Source: Bacteroides faecis MAJ27 (GTDB lineage Bacteria > Bacteroidota > Bacteroidia > Bacteroidales > Bacteroidaceae). From it: a DNA stretch of 64,000 nucleotides. The notes below the pieces were generated by a model. That model saw only the letters and a program-made list of their open reading frames with translations, ran no database searches and was not told the origin of the DNA. Location of the stretch: NCBI RefSeq assembly GCF_900106755.1, contig NZ_FNNN01000028.1, positions 1-64,000 of the forward strand, given 5' to 3'. Of the stretch, positions 47,501 to 56,552 are shown piece by piece; position 1 is the stretch's first letter; each line of letters begins with the position of its first letter. Made by a program: the position numbers and the translations under genes.

Positions 47501-47975
47501 AATCGGCAGGGATGTCGATATCACGGCGATAGACTCCGACGGGATTGGCTTCCGGAAGTATGGGAGGCTGCGGATGGCGTGCCTTGAATTCATAACCGTG
47601 ATTGGTGTATATGGCCACTCCATATCCTTGTACTTCCCAGTTGCCCGGAACCTTGATATCATTCCAGGAGTCAGTGCTCACGGAAGGATCGGTGATATTG
47701 GCCGGAAGATCTTTGTAACTGTCTGCAAAGAAGAACTTCCAGGTGCCGTTCAATAATTGATAATAATTGCTTTTCTCAAACTTTCCGGTCAATGCGTCTG
47801 TCCGGTTGTCGTACGTCATGAAAGAGGTACGCGGATATTCTTTATTGACCGATACGACTTGTACATCCTGCCAGTAAGGTTTATCGGATGTTTTTTCGGC
47901 CATAGCGCCTGTTGTTAACAGAGAGAATATTCCTGCCAGTAATAGGTGATATGATCTATATTTCATGTTTCTCAA
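44592..47975 (-). CDS. GH2 beta-galactosidase
   Basis: A 1127-residue exported GH2 enzyme with signal 'MRNMKYRSYHLLLAGIFSLL' ending near 'GAMA'. Domains in order: sugar-binding jelly roll, Ig-like, TIM barrel, Ig-like and large C-terminal beta sandwich, as in LacZ. The acid/base Glu498 sits in 'WSLGNEAGNGYN' and the nucleophile Glu564 in 'VPSEYAHAMGN'. 'WGYGGDFG'-like 'YWAYGGDFGVNAPSDGNFNCNGLV' is LacZ-like. In this locus it should remove terminal beta-linked galactose from host O-glycans. Start could be 9 bases later at the second Met. It is 14 bp downstream of the YitT gene. Confidence 0.93.
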   Translation of the reverse strand: MRNMKYRSYHLLLAGIFSLLTTGAMAEKTSDKPYWQDVQVVSVNKEYPRTSFMTYDNRTDALTGKFEKSNYYQLLNGTWKFFFADSYKDLPANITDPSVSTDSWNDIKVPGNWEVQGYGVAIYTNHGYEFKARHPQPPILPEANPVGVYRRDIDIPADWQERDIYLHLAGAKSGVYVYVNGQEVGYSEDSKNPAEFLISPYVKPGKNVLTLKIFRWSTGSYLECQDFWRISGIERDVYLYSQPKAALKDFRVKSTLDDSYKNGVFALNVDLRNHRPAATNLTLVYELLDAQRKVVASEEKTTYVPTNETRTLSFDKNLADVCTWTSEQPNLYKLMMTVKEDGKVNEIIPFNVGFRRIEIKPIDRKAANGKPYVCLFINGQPLKMKGVNIHEHNPETGHYVTEELMRRDLELMKQHNLNSVRLCHYPQDRRFYELCDEYGLYVYDEANIESHGMYYDLRKGGSLGNNPEWLKPHMDRTINMFERNKNYPSVTFWSLGNEAGNGYNFYQTYLWLKEADKNIMERPVNYERAQWEWNTDMYVPQYPGADWLEDIGKNGSDRPVVPSEYAHAMGNSTGNLWGQWQAIYKYPNLQGGYIWDWVDQGLLQKDKNGREYWAYGGDFGVNAPSDGNFNCNGLVNPDRSPHPAMAEVKYVHQNIGFEAIDAASGKFNITNRFYFTNLKKYQIHYSVVANGKTVRSGKVSLDIAPQASKEFTVPVNGLKARPGTEYFVNFNVIAVEPEPLIPAGYEIAYDQFRLPVEAEKNTYKANGPALQTHTQGDELTVSSSKVNFVFNKKSGLVTSYKVDGTEYFKDGFGIQPNFWRAPNDNDYGNGAPKRLHVWKQSSKDFHVTDTKVSTEDKAVLLQATYLLAAGNLYVVTYKIYPSGVVNVNARFTSTDMQATETEVSEATRMATFTPGSDAARKAASKLEVPRIGVRFRLPARMNNVQYFGRGPEENYIDRNHGTIVGVYQTTADKMYFNYVRPQENGHHTDTRWLTLSPNKGSGLAIVADSLVGFNALRNSIEDFDSEEALPHPYQWNNFSPEEVANHDENAARNVLRRMHHVNDITPRDFVEVCVDMKQQGVGGYDSWGARPEPFHQIPANREYNWGFTLVPVRSGSQAAEAAQYDYR

Positions 47976-47989
47976 TCTTGTTTCTTTAT

Positions 47990-48880
47990 TTATTTTACTT
48001 TGATGTGGTCGAAGCCTTCTCCGTAAACTCCGATAACGGCACTTTGCGATACAAATGCGTTGGGGTCGATATCTTTGATCAGCCGGAAGATGATGGTAGA
48101 CTCCCGCTTTTTGGCAAGTACAAACATCATTTTCACTTCTTTGCCTGTATAGAAGCCGGTTGCATTGATAATCGTTACTCCACGATGAGGGTACTCGTTG
48201 ATGTGTCGTCCTATCTCTTCATACTTGCCGGATATGATGAAGAATTGGACGGACTGACGTGCACTGTTCACTACCTGGTCGAGGACGAAACTGCAAATGT
48301 AAAGGGTTGCAAATCCGTATACTACTTTCTCCCAATCCTTCAGAACGAAGTAACTGGAGGTAATGATAATCATATCGCAGATCAGTATGACTCTTCCCAA
48401 GGTGATATCCCGATACTTGTTGATGATAGCGGCAATGATGTCCGTACCGCCGGTACTTCCGTTGGCGCAGAAGGCGACTCCGATACCGCCGCCGCAGAAC
48501 GATGCTCCGATGACGCATGCCATGAAAGGCTGGTCCTTAAGAAGGGCGACACCGGAGGTCAGTTGCTGGATAACGGAAAGGAAGAAAGTCAGGGTAAATA
48601 CTCCGAAAATGGTTTTAATACAGAACTTTAATCCCAACAGCTTGAGGGCAAGCAACAATAAGAAAAAGTTAATGCTGAAATATGTATACTGTACCGGGAA
48701 TCCCGTTGCCCAATATACAATAGATGCAATACCCGGCACTCCGCCCGTCGTAATGTCGTTGGGGAGTAGGAAAACGGTCCATCCGATGCCATATAGTATC
48801 ATACCTACGGCGATCATCACATAATCTTTGGCTTCCCGAAGGATAGTCTGTCTAGAGGGTTTTAAAATATCTGCTTTCAT
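47990..48880 (-). CDS. YitT family membrane protein
   Basis: A 296-residue inner-membrane protein with five or six membrane helices in the N-terminal 180 residues and a C-terminal soluble DUF2179 domain ('GRHINEYPHRGVTIINATGFYTGKEVKMMFVLAKKRES', split over about 219-258). 'LLPNDITTGGVPGIASIVYW' is the family signature. An in-frame ATG at 48916 exists, but it overlaps the terminator stem at 48916-48966; the 48880 start 'MKADILKPSRQTILREAKDY' fits the family. Role unknown. It heads the operon with GH2 and the kinase, which hints at a part in sugar uptake or signalling. Confidence 0.85.
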   Translation of the reverse strand: MKADILKPSRQTILREAKDYVMIAVGMILYGIGWTVFLLPNDITTGGVPGIASIVYWATGFPVQYTYFSINFFLLLLALKLLGLKFCIKTIFGVFTLTFFLSVIQQLTSGVALLKDQPFMACVIGASFCGGGIGVAFCANGSTGGTDIIAAIINKYRDITLGRVILICDMIIITSSYFVLKDWEKVVYGFATLYICSFVLDQVVNSARQSVQFFIISGKYEEIGRHINEYPHRGVTIINATGFYTGKEVKMMFVLAKKRESTIIFRLIKDIDPNAFVSQSAVIGVYGEGFDHIKVK

Positions 48881-48915
48881 ATAGGTGATTATAATAATCA
48901 GTGGAGCGCCGAACA

Positions 48916-48966
48916 TAAACTTACGGATAACCCCACTTTTTCTCAGTCGGGCTATCCGTAAGTTTA
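48916..48966 (-). terminator. Terminator-like hairpin after GH109
   Basis: A perfect 14-bp inverted repeat: TAAACTTACGGATA (48916-48929) and TATCCGTAAGTTTA (48953-48966), loop 23 nt, with GGG/CCC able to extend it. It begins 22 bp past the GH109 stop and separates that transcript from YitT. Confidence 0.65.
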
Positions 48967-48988
48967 CATATTAATAAGGTATAATGGC

Positions 48989-50392
48989 TTATTCGGCAAA
49001 AGCATGTTTGTAGCCTTGCACTTTATTCCATCCGCCACGGGTGAAATCGGGTATTTCTACCGGAGCAGAACCATTCTCGATAGAAAGTCGGGTCAGCTCA
49101 GCCATGCAGCACCATTCTGCCAGGTCATAAACGTCCATATCGAGTGGCAGGCCGTTGCGCAGGCAGTATACCAGACGATAGTCCATGATATAATCCATAC
49201 CGCCATGACCGCCTACTTTCTTGGCAGTTTCTTCCAGTTCTTTGTGAATCGGGTCTTTGTATTTAGCCATCAATGCTTTTTTCACATCTTCGGATACGGA
49301 ACCGTGTGCATTCAGCTTTTCGTGATTCGGTACATCATTTGAGTCTACTTGCGAAGGTCTCAGACAGTATTCTTCAATCGGATATTTGCTGGCATAACCA
49401 TCTGCTCCGACCACTTGATACATGCGGCTGTAAGGACGTGGTGTCATTACGTTGTGCTGGATCAGCATTGTCTTGCCATTCTCGGTACGGATGAGAGTGG
49501 ATGTCTGGTCGCCGTTCTGGAAGTCTTTCACTTCTTTTCCGGTTTTCTTTTTGATGTATGCAGGACCGTTCACAGGCTTGGTATCCATAGATACTAACGT
49601 TTTCATGCGGTCGCCACGGTGGATATTAAGTACCTGACAAGCCGGACCCATGCCGTGAGTGGCATATACATCGCCACGGTGCAGTTGGTTGTAATCCATA
49701 CGCCAGTTGTTCCAGTAATACGGCCAGAAGTCTTCCAGATTGTGGATATACGCACCTTCTACATGAAGTACTTCACCGAATACACCTTGCTGTGCCATAT
49801 TGAGTGATGTCAATTCAAAGAAGTCATATACACAGTTTTCCAGTTGCATACAATGCTTGCGAGTCTTTTCGGAAGTATTGATTAGTTTCCAGATTTCGTC
49901 CAGTGTCATGGCAGCAGGTACTTCGATAGCCACATGCTTACCGTGCTCCATAGCATATACACCCATTTCCGCATGGTGTTTCCAGTCGGTAGCTATATAT
50001 ACGATGTCGATGTCATCCCGTTCGCAGAGTTTTTTCCATGCCTTCTCGTCTCCCGCATATGAAGCGGCTTTAGGCAGACCGGCTTTCTCCAGAATCTTTT
50101 GTGCACTCTCGACACGTTCGGGGAGGAGATCGCACAAAGCTACGATTTGAGTTCCCGGAATATGTGTCCAGCGTTCAACGGCACCGGGACCACGCATTCC
50201 TAACCCGATAAAGCCTACACGGACAGTTTCAAGTTTTGGAGTGACAAGTTGGATAACGTCTTGCTGATTTGCCGGACGAGCCGGAGTTTCCACTTTAATC
50301 GGTGAGAATTTTGCTTTTGTCTTTTGAGCAAAACTGGTCTGGCAGGTCAACAATGCAAGACCGATGAGTGTGTTAAGTAGTAGTCTCTTCAT
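48989..50392 (-). CDS. GH109 alpha-N-acetylgalactosaminidase
   Basis: A 467-residue Gfo/Idh/MocA-fold hydrolase that cleaves alpha-GalNAc by an NAD-dependent route. The signal 'MKRLLLNTLIGLALLTCQTS' ('FA|QK') exports it. The Rossmann motif is 'VRVGFIGLGMRGPGAVERW' (about 57-75), followed by 'HGKHVAIEVPAAMTLDEIW', the family's EVP box, and a C-terminal 'MDYRLVYCLRNGLPLDMDVYD' that is repeated almost exactly in the partial gene at 63733. Blood group A and Tn-type mucin glycans are the usual substrates. From memory this corresponds to BT4243. Confidence 0.92.
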   Translation of the reverse strand: MKRLLLNTLIGLALLTCQTSFAQKTKAKFSPIKVETPARPANQQDVIQLVTPKLETVRVGFIGLGMRGPGAVERWTHIPGTQIVALCDLLPERVESAQKILEKAGLPKAASYAGDEKAWKKLCERDDIDIVYIATDWKHHAEMGVYAMEHGKHVAIEVPAAMTLDEIWKLINTSEKTRKHCMQLENCVYDFFELTSLNMAQQGVFGEVLHVEGAYIHNLEDFWPYYWNNWRMDYNQLHRGDVYATHGMGPACQVLNIHRGDRMKTLVSMDTKPVNGPAYIKKKTGKEVKDFQNGDQTSTLIRTENGKTMLIQHNVMTPRPYSRMYQVVGADGYASKYPIEEYCLRPSQVDSNDVPNHEKLNAHGSVSEDVKKALMAKYKDPIHKELEETAKKVGGHGGMDYIMDYRLVYCLRNGLPLDMDVYDLAEWCCMAELTRLSIENGSAPVEIPDFTRGGWNKVQGYKHAFAE

Positions 50393-50445
50393 CTTTCTTT
50401 TAGGTTTTTAATTGGGGGTTATTAATTGGTTTTTCATTTCGGTGT

Positions 50446-50453
50446 CAAAAATA
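50446..50453 (-). promoter_or_regulatory. Possible -7 element for GH109
   Basis: TATTTTTG on the minus strand, matching TAnnTTTG, 54 bp before the GH109 start and after the hairpin at 50561-50588. No clear -33 element. Confidence 0.35.
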
Positions 50454-50560
50454 CTAATTAATTAATCAATCTGGTGTAATTATTGTAGATATTTTCACTG
50501 TCCATTCATCTTTTTGGTAGAAAAAGAGTCTCACTATTTCCTGCGCTATCGTGATATTTT

Positions 50561-50588
50561 CGGCATCGCCCCATGTTGGGCGATGCCG
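50561..50588. terminator. Strong hairpin between M60 peptidase and GH109 genes
   Basis: A perfect 11-bp GC-rich stem (CGGCATCGCCC, 50561-50571; GGGCGATGCCG, 50578-50588) with a 6-nt loop. The T run follows it on the plus strand, the wrong side for the minus-strand operon, so on the minus strand it may act as an mRNA end-stabiliser or partial terminator rather than a full stop. Confidence 0.6.
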
Positions 50589-50625
50589 TTTTTATAGCTG
50601 CAATGTGTGTTAAGTTAATTTGTTC

Positions 50626-53199
50626 TTATAACAAAATACGTTTTCCGTCAGCTTGTACGGCGTATGTTTTGGCATTTACCATTGATACGGATGATGGAAT
50701 CTCGAAAGTCGTGAAGGTAGAAAAATAAAGTAATTTTCCGTTTTCATTATTTTCTCTGATCTCGAAAGCAACCGCTTCATCTCCGTTTCGGATGGAAACC
50801 TTACGTCCCGTTATCTCTGCCGTGATTGTTTTGGTAATCTTCTGGTTTTCTTTGAATTGCGTGTAGTATCCGACATCTCCGACTGCCGAATAACGGTAGT
50901 CATCCGATGGGAATTCACTTTTCTTCCTGTCTTCGATGTACTGGAAAGCATGTTTCGGAGTAGGGAATTGTGCCATGTATTCTTTGGCTTCACGAATCAT
51001 CGCGTCACTTACATAGTATTTGTATGTTCCGTACTGCTCGATAGTGGTATTGACAGGCTCGAAGAATCCCCACATTTCGAAAAAGTCAGTCAGATTCTCG
51101 TTGGCGGCTTTGCTTGCCATTTTAGCAAACTCAAGTTGTTTCTTTCCGGGGTCTTCTCCTTCGGTCATATTCACTTCGCGCATCAGTTTGAAAAGAGTTT
51201 GCCAGAAATCAGTCTTATATTCACAACGGTGATAGTAAGTCCACAATTGCCAGTTCATTCTCATGTGAGTTTCCGTATCTTCGTTCTGGTGGGTCGCGTC
51301 TCCCATGTTGTACCATGCCTGACCATTGGCGTAACGGGCGGTTGCAACGCTTCCCAGTCCGTTGCCGCGCGATTTGTATTTACCTAATTTATAGATAATA
51401 TAGTTGGAGAACAGATTGTTGGATGATTCCGTAGAGCTGGCCCAGTTGATGGCGGCCTGATGAACATGTCCGATTTCATGGGCAGGTCCCCATGCGTTGT
51501 CTTCCGCTGCCATTACATTATCTTCTAGCAGTATATTACCTAAATAGGTATAAACAAATCCGATTTGATAGTCGGATGCCCACATATAGCTTCCTTCCGG
51601 TGAGATGGCAAACAAGTGGTTGTTGACCTGCGATGGGCGTACATCATCGATTCCCATTAATTCTTGTTGCCAGCTGACAATGTTATCCCATAAATGGATG
51701 GCAGAGAGGATATTGTTCGGTACATATTCCAGCAATTTGTTGCGGTGGAAATAGAACATGATCTTTTCTCCGCGTATGCAGAAGTATTTGTGTGTTGATT
51801 TTTTTAACAGTTCAGCGTACTTTTCGTCTGTCTTATGTTCTTTCAGGTCGAAGAAGCCGTTTACTGTACCACTTCCCAGAGGTATGTGAATCTTGATAGG
51901 TTTTGCTGAATTTGAAGCCAGGTCGGTGTTGTACATGACAAACAACTGGCCTTCTCCTTTCATTGTCAGTTTGTTGACGCCGGGGGTTAGCATATAGACA
52001 TCTCCTGAAGAGGCTGTTTGTTTGTATTCGGTGCCCGTTTCCCAGATACACTGCACTGAAACGTTCTGTCCGTATGTGTCACCTACCAATACAATAACGT
52101 CATCTCCTGCTTTCACTGATATGCCGGTCGGATTGTCGAGATCACTGTATTTCTTGGTCATTAGTTTGTCTGCCCACTCGGTGATATTACTGTATGGCTC
52201 ATAATTACGGATACGGAATTCTTTTTCCCATTTGTCGTATGTGTTGTCGCGGACTGCTTCTGCTATTCTGACGAAGTAGTCCGGCAGAGCCTGTATCTGC
52301 TCATCGGTGACATTGTCTTTTATTTCCGTACAGGTGATGTCGGTGAAGACGGTAAGCAGCTGTTTGTCCAGCGTTTTATCCGTATTGGTCTTGTAAAACT
52401 CCATTTCGTCACAGCTTACAAAATCTCCGAGTCCGCTTAAGACTTCGAACTTGATTCCAGTCGCTTTTATGCCTTCTGAAAATGAGACTTTGGATGGAGC
52501 GTTCTGCTCTTTAAAGTCATATTCTCCTTGCAGTGTATAGTCCGACCGGTCGGGGCTTGTGGTTGTATATACATTGACCTTTCCGAAATTTCCGTTACCG
52601 GATCGGGTATAATAAATTAAGTAGTTTATTTCTGTATCTCCTTTGAAATAATATTCCAGCGTGACAGGGAATTTGGCGGATTGTCCCCATGGGGTATGGA
52701 AAGGATCGGCACCATCAGTCGAAAATTTGCCGTCATAGGTGTTCTCAATATCTTGTCCACTCTGATGTTCACTTGCTTTGCCACCGGTTGGAGTCACCTT
52801 GATGTCTCCCTCTACAATCACTTCACCTTTAGCATATTGGTTGACAGTGATGGTATAGGTTGCAGTGGTCGATGTTACTTTTATACTGGCTGTTCTTTTG
52901 GCCTCGCCTGTATTTTCGTTCACTGTAATTTTCAGGAAGGTTCCTTCTGCCGCTGTTTTTTGTTTCGAGCATTGCAACCAGTTTGCCTCATAAGAGACAT
53001 TCCATTGAGTTAACTCCAGGGATGTGTTGATTGGGATCTGGACAGATGTACTCGATTTGTCCAGATTCTGTATCAGGTACTCTTCGTTGATACTGAAAGA
53101 GGGGGTTATGAGTGATTTTTCGCTATCCTTACATGCCAGTGACACTGTAAATAGGGAAAAAAGGGCTAATAGGTTAATAAGAAATCTTTTGATTGTCAT
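50626..53199 (-). CDS. M60-like mucin peptidase (BACON, CBM32-like)
   Basis: An 857-residue surface lipoprotein (signal to Cys23, 'LFTVSLAC'). A BACON domain (about 48-130), a CBM32/F5-8-type carbohydrate-binding domain (about 135-270) and a helical linker precede the M60-like (enhancin) domain. The zinc site is 'HEIGHVHQ' with His574, Glu575 and His578, followed by the downstream Glu expected in the HExGHxxQ...E motif. M60-like proteins bind and degrade heavily O-glycosylated mucin. From memory this is the BT4244 type. It is the last gene before the hairpin at 50561 and is cotranscribed with the susC/D genes upstream. Confidence 0.92.
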   Translation of the reverse strand: MTIKRFLINLLALFSLFTVSLACKDSEKSLITPSFSINEEYLIQNLDKSSTSVQIPINTSLELTQWNVSYEANWLQCSKQKTAAEGTFLKITVNENTGEAKRTASIKVTSTTATYTITVNQYAKGEVIVEGDIKVTPTGGKASEHQSGQDIENTYDGKFSTDGADPFHTPWGQSAKFPVTLEYYFKGDTEINYLIYYTRSGNGNFGKVNVYTTTSPDRSDYTLQGEYDFKEQNAPSKVSFSEGIKATGIKFEVLSGLGDFVSCDEMEFYKTNTDKTLDKQLLTVFTDITCTEIKDNVTDEQIQALPDYFVRIAEAVRDNTYDKWEKEFRIRNYEPYSNITEWADKLMTKKYSDLDNPTGISVKAGDDVIVLVGDTYGQNVSVQCIWETGTEYKQTASSGDVYMLTPGVNKLTMKGEGQLFVMYNTDLASNSAKPIKIHIPLGSGTVNGFFDLKEHKTDEKYAELLKKSTHKYFCIRGEKIMFYFHRNKLLEYVPNNILSAIHLWDNIVSWQQELMGIDDVRPSQVNNHLFAISPEGSYMWASDYQIGFVYTYLGNILLEDNVMAAEDNAWGPAHEIGHVHQAAINWASSTESSNNLFSNYIIYKLGKYKSRGNGLGSVATARYANGQAWYNMGDATHQNEDTETHMRMNWQLWTYYHRCEYKTDFWQTLFKLMREVNMTEGEDPGKKQLEFAKMASKAANENLTDFFEMWGFFEPVNTTIEQYGTYKYYVSDAMIREAKEYMAQFPTPKHAFQYIEDRKKSEFPSDDYRYSAVGDVGYYTQFKENQKITKTITAEITGRKVSIRNGDEAVAFEIRENNENGKLLYFSTFTTFEIPSSVSMVNAKTYAVQADGKRILL

Positions 53200-53276
53200 C
53201 TTTTTGCAGTATTAGTTTTTAAGATAGGAGGGGGAGGGTGAGTCAGACTCCCGACTCGCCCTCTGTTTCCTTTTTA

Positions 53277-54569
53277 TTATTCAGACAGTATAAACAGACT
53301 GAATTCACTCCATACAAAGAAGGAACCACCCGTCCAGTTTTGCTCACATTCAAAGCGTAATGTGCTTGCTGCATTGTCTATTGTGATGTCGGGGGAAACA
53401 TAAACACCTGCGGCACCGGACGGTAGATTGTCCACATCCCATGCAAAACGCTTGTAGAGTTGCAAATTGTTCTCAGTGGCTCCGGTGTATAAGTTGAACC
53501 ATGCCAGAGCAGCATTTCCGTTATTGGACCTGTTGGTATAGGTGAAACGGAATGTCTTGGTAGATACGGGTAGTTTTACCTGTACATAATGTTTGTCAGC
53601 TACCGATACACTCCATGCACTATGGAAGTAGGTACCTACATCTCCATCCAACAAATTAGCCAATGAACCCTCTGACGGTTCTGTCGCGTTGCTGGAAAGC
53701 ATGTCTGTCGTCAGATTGTATTTCTCGACGGAGGCAACCAGAATAAATGGGTCCGGATTGAATTCGAAACCGTCTTTTCCATTTATTTCCAGAATCTTGA
53801 TGCCGACATTACCGGAGGTTTGCGTAAATTTAGGAATATTGACTTGTACGGAAGAAGTATTTCCCGGTTCAAATGAGATGATATCCGATGCTAATGTCGC
53901 TCCTTGTAATGTAGTGGTAGCTTCGTCAATTGCCACTTTACAGGTGAAACTCCATTGGTTTTCAACTTGCAGTCCTAAAGAAAGACTGATTGTACCTCCA
54001 CTTTGTGGCAAGTATTTAGTCACGGTTCCTGAGCTGGATTCGGTGACAGAAAGAGATGGAATAATGACCTCCGGTTTCAGAATTAATGTATTCTTATCAG
54101 CCAGAATAGAATCGGATGTACTGGTCAGCATGATTGGAAGAACACATGTTTGTCCTTCTTCAAGAGTCTGCTCAAAACGGTCTATTTCGCTGGTGTTCAA
54201 CTGCAGATTGATGATTTTGTAGGTTTCCGCAGAAGAATAATCAAGGTCTTCCATATTGAATGAGTAACAGTCAGCAGGCATTGCTACATAGTTCAAACCT
54301 CTTTCGGAGATGTACTGTTCGAAATTGGCTGCATCCATTGCACCGATATGAGCAGAAGCTGTCAGTGTGGGGTTGCTTCCGGATTTGATTACCGTGATTG
54401 AATAGTTGGTAGCTTCTCCTGTTTTGTAAAGATCTACAGCTTGCTCACCGGTGGTTTGCAATGATAGTATTTTTTCATATTCCTGTGGATACGTATCGTC
54501 ATAATTGTCGCAGGAAGTATTCATCAGAATCATCCCGCACAAACACAAGGCTATTGATATATGTTTCAT
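53277..54569 (-). CDS. DUF1735 and F5/8-type domain surface glycan-binding lipoprotein
   Basis: A 430-residue lipoprotein (signal 'MKHISIALCLCGMILMNTSC', Cys 20). The N-terminal half contains one or two DUF1735 domains ('...YNYVAMPADCYSF' and 'QTCVLPIMLTSTSDS' strands) and the C-terminal 150 residues a discoidin/CBM32-like domain ('SSNATEPSEGSLANLLDGDVGTYFHSAW', 'YVQVKLP...FRFTYTNRS'). It sits 36 bp after susD in the position of SusE-type glycan-binding proteins and would help capture mucin glycans. Confidence 0.85.
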   Translation of the reverse strand: MKHISIALCLCGMILMNTSCDNYDDTYPQEYEKILSLQTTGEQAVDLYKTGEATNYSITVIKSGSNPTLTASAHIGAMDAANFEQYISERGLNYVAMPADCYSFNMEDLDYSSAETYKIINLQLNTSEIDRFEQTLEEGQTCVLPIMLTSTSDSILADKNTLILKPEVIIPSLSVTESSSGTVTKYLPQSGGTISLSLGLQVENQWSFTCKVAIDEATTTLQGATLASDIISFEPGNTSSVQVNIPKFTQTSGNVGIKILEINGKDGFEFNPDPFILVASVEKYNLTTDMLSSNATEPSEGSLANLLDGDVGTYFHSAWSVSVADKHYVQVKLPVSTKTFRFTYTNRSNNGNAALAWFNLYTGATENNLQLYKRFAWDVDNLPSGAAGVYVSPDITIDNAASTLRFECEQNWTGGSFFVWSEFSLFILSE

Positions 54570-54605
54570 ATATTCTATGTATTGTTATGAATGAATAAAA
54601 AATAA

Positions 54606-56546
54606 TTAATATCCGGGCGCTTGTACCATCTGCGGATTTTTGTATACCTCGTTATAGAATACCGGATTCAGGTACATGCGGTTTTCCCAAACATAGGGTG
54701 CATCAACGATGGTCCGCTTGTTAAACTCTTCAAATGTGGGGCTTTGAACTTCTGCATTCAAACCTTCCCGTTTGCCTGCTCCGAAGTATTTTGCTCCTTC
54801 TGCCCAACGGCGGACATCGAAGAAGCGATGGCCTTCATTCCATAATTCAACAAAACGCTCGTTGTGTACCCAGTCCTTGATAGTCATATTGCTTGTGACA
54901 TCAGCTATCGTTAATTTAGGAATACCGGCACGTTCGCGAACAGGATTTAACGCATCAATGGCTTCCTGGGTATTTCCCAATGCTGCCTGGCATTCTGCCA
55001 CGTTCAGATAGAGTTCAGCCAGACGGAATAAAATAGTAGGTGCACTTGTTCCGCTTGTAGAACCGCCGGCTGTATAGAATTCTGTTACCGGATCAACGAA
55101 TTTCTGCGTCAGGAATCCTGTGACACTATGGTCTCGGTTGAACAGAGACGGATTATAACCGTGCATTTCTGCATTTCTCATTTCCAGCTTCAGCGGAGAA
55201 CCTGCGGCAAATTTTGTTCCGTAGTCGCCACCGTCAAAAGCCATCCATGCATAGAAACGGGGCTCACGACCTACATTCAACTTGATAATGTCTTCGCGGG
55301 AAGAAAGTCCTGCCGACTCGAACCATTCCGAAGACGGAGTGAAATCGAGGTCTTTTTCCGGTAATTTTCCGTTAGCTGTATAGAAATGTTCGATTGTATA
55401 TAATGTAGGAGACACGCCACTGTAACCTGCATGCCAGGTACCATCAGATTTCTTCAGAATGCGAAGTGGATAACGGGAATAAAAATCAAACTGGTTTGAT
55501 AATCCCCAGATAATTTCTTTGTTTCCTTCAGATTCGCGTGTACTTACTGCATAGCGCATCTTCATTACGTTTTTCAGAAATTCTTTATTATCATCTACGT
55601 CCGCTACTCCGGGAACGAAAGGCAAGCTCAATGATTGTCTTGAATAATATTCATCGTCATCGTACAGTTCACGGTCGCCGGAAGTGGTAGCCAATGTCAG
55701 TGCTTCCTGACATGCTGCCAGTGCTCTTTCCCATTTACTTTTATCATAAGTATTGCTAACCAGTGCTTTGCCGTAACCCGGAGTTTCGAAATTCTCATTC
55801 TGCCAGTTAGGATAAGGAAAGCTTCCGTTCCATAAAGGAGATGCGGCATAAAGTAGCAAGCGGGCTTTTACGGCTTTCGCTATAGTAGAGGTAGCACGTC
55901 CCCATTCATTAGTAACAGTACGGTTGGCTGGAAGCACTTTAGCTGCTTCATCCAGCTGATTCGCAATCCAGTCTACACAATAGTCAAAGTGGAAACGTCC
56001 ATTGTACTCTGACGTTGGGGTATCCATCGGAATATACGAGTCCGTGATTGGAATGGGGCCATATCTTCTTAAGGTCACAAAGTGATAATAAGCTACCAGA
56101 AACTGGCATTCAGCTCTCCATAGTTCTTTTTCGGCATCGGATGCAATGTCGCTTCCTGCATTTTCCAGCTTTTGTAAAAAGAGGTAGCATTGACCTATAT
56201 ATTGATAGGTAGTTGACCATAGCCAGTTTTGGTTAGTAGATGATGCGGTATTGAAAGCATATGCGCCCCAGTAGCCATCTGTGTTCCATGAATACGGAAG
56301 TACGTATTCGTCTGTCGTAGAATTTATTTCTCCCAGATAGGCGGAAGGTAAATCTGTACCGACGCCTCCGTAACAGGAATAAAGGAAGCCCAAAGCTCTG
56401 GTGGGGCTTGACATAGCATCGTCGATATTGGGTTGTTCAGGTGGAACAACGTCCAGATAATCACAGGAAGTTAAGCTAAATGCAGTTATCATAACTGCTA
56501 TACTTATATGTTGAAAAATGCGTGTTAGTTTCATATTTTTTATCAT
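54606..56546 (-). CDS. susD: SusD-like (RagB) nutrient-binding lipoprotein
   Basis: A 646-residue SusD homologue. The lipobox is 'FSLTSCDYLDVVPPEQP' with Cys28; the N-terminal 'DYLDV.P' is typical. TPR-like helices ('ECQFLVAYYHFVTLRRYGPIPITD'), 'RLAELYLNVAECQAALGNTQEAIDALNPVRERAGIP' (split) and the C-terminal 'VHNERFVELWNEGHRFFDVRRW' are hallmarks. It forms the lid on the SusC channel in the outer membrane and binds the oligosaccharide. The start may be the second Met (56534). It follows susC by 6 bp. Confidence 0.94.
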   Translation of the reverse strand: MIKNMKLTRIFQHISIAVMITAFSLTSCDYLDVVPPEQPNIDDAMSSPTRALGFLYSCYGGVGTDLPSAYLGEINSTTDEYVLPYSWNTDGYWGAYAFNTASSTNQNWLWSTTYQYIGQCYLFLQKLENAGSDIASDAEKELWRAECQFLVAYYHFVTLRRYGPIPITDSYIPMDTPTSEYNGRFHFDYCVDWIANQLDEAAKVLPANRTVTNEWGRATSTIAKAVKARLLLYAASPLWNGSFPYPNWQNENFETPGYGKALVSNTYDKSKWERALAACQEALTLATTSGDRELYDDDEYYSRQSLSLPFVPGVADVDDNKEFLKNVMKMRYAVSTRESEGNKEIIWGLSNQFDFYSRYPLRILKKSDGTWHAGYSGVSPTLYTIEHFYTANGKLPEKDLDFTPSSEWFESAGLSSREDIIKLNVGREPRFYAWMAFDGGDYGTKFAAGSPLKLEMRNAEMHGYNPSLFNRDHSVTGFLTQKFVDPVTEFYTAGGSTSGTSAPTILFRLAELYLNVAECQAALGNTQEAIDALNPVRERAGIPKLTIADVTSNMTIKDWVHNERFVELWNEGHRFFDVRRWAEGAKYFGAGKREGLNAEVQSPTFEEFNKRTIVDAPYVWENRMYLNPVFYNEVYKNPQMVQAPGY

Positions 56547-56552
56547 AATAAA

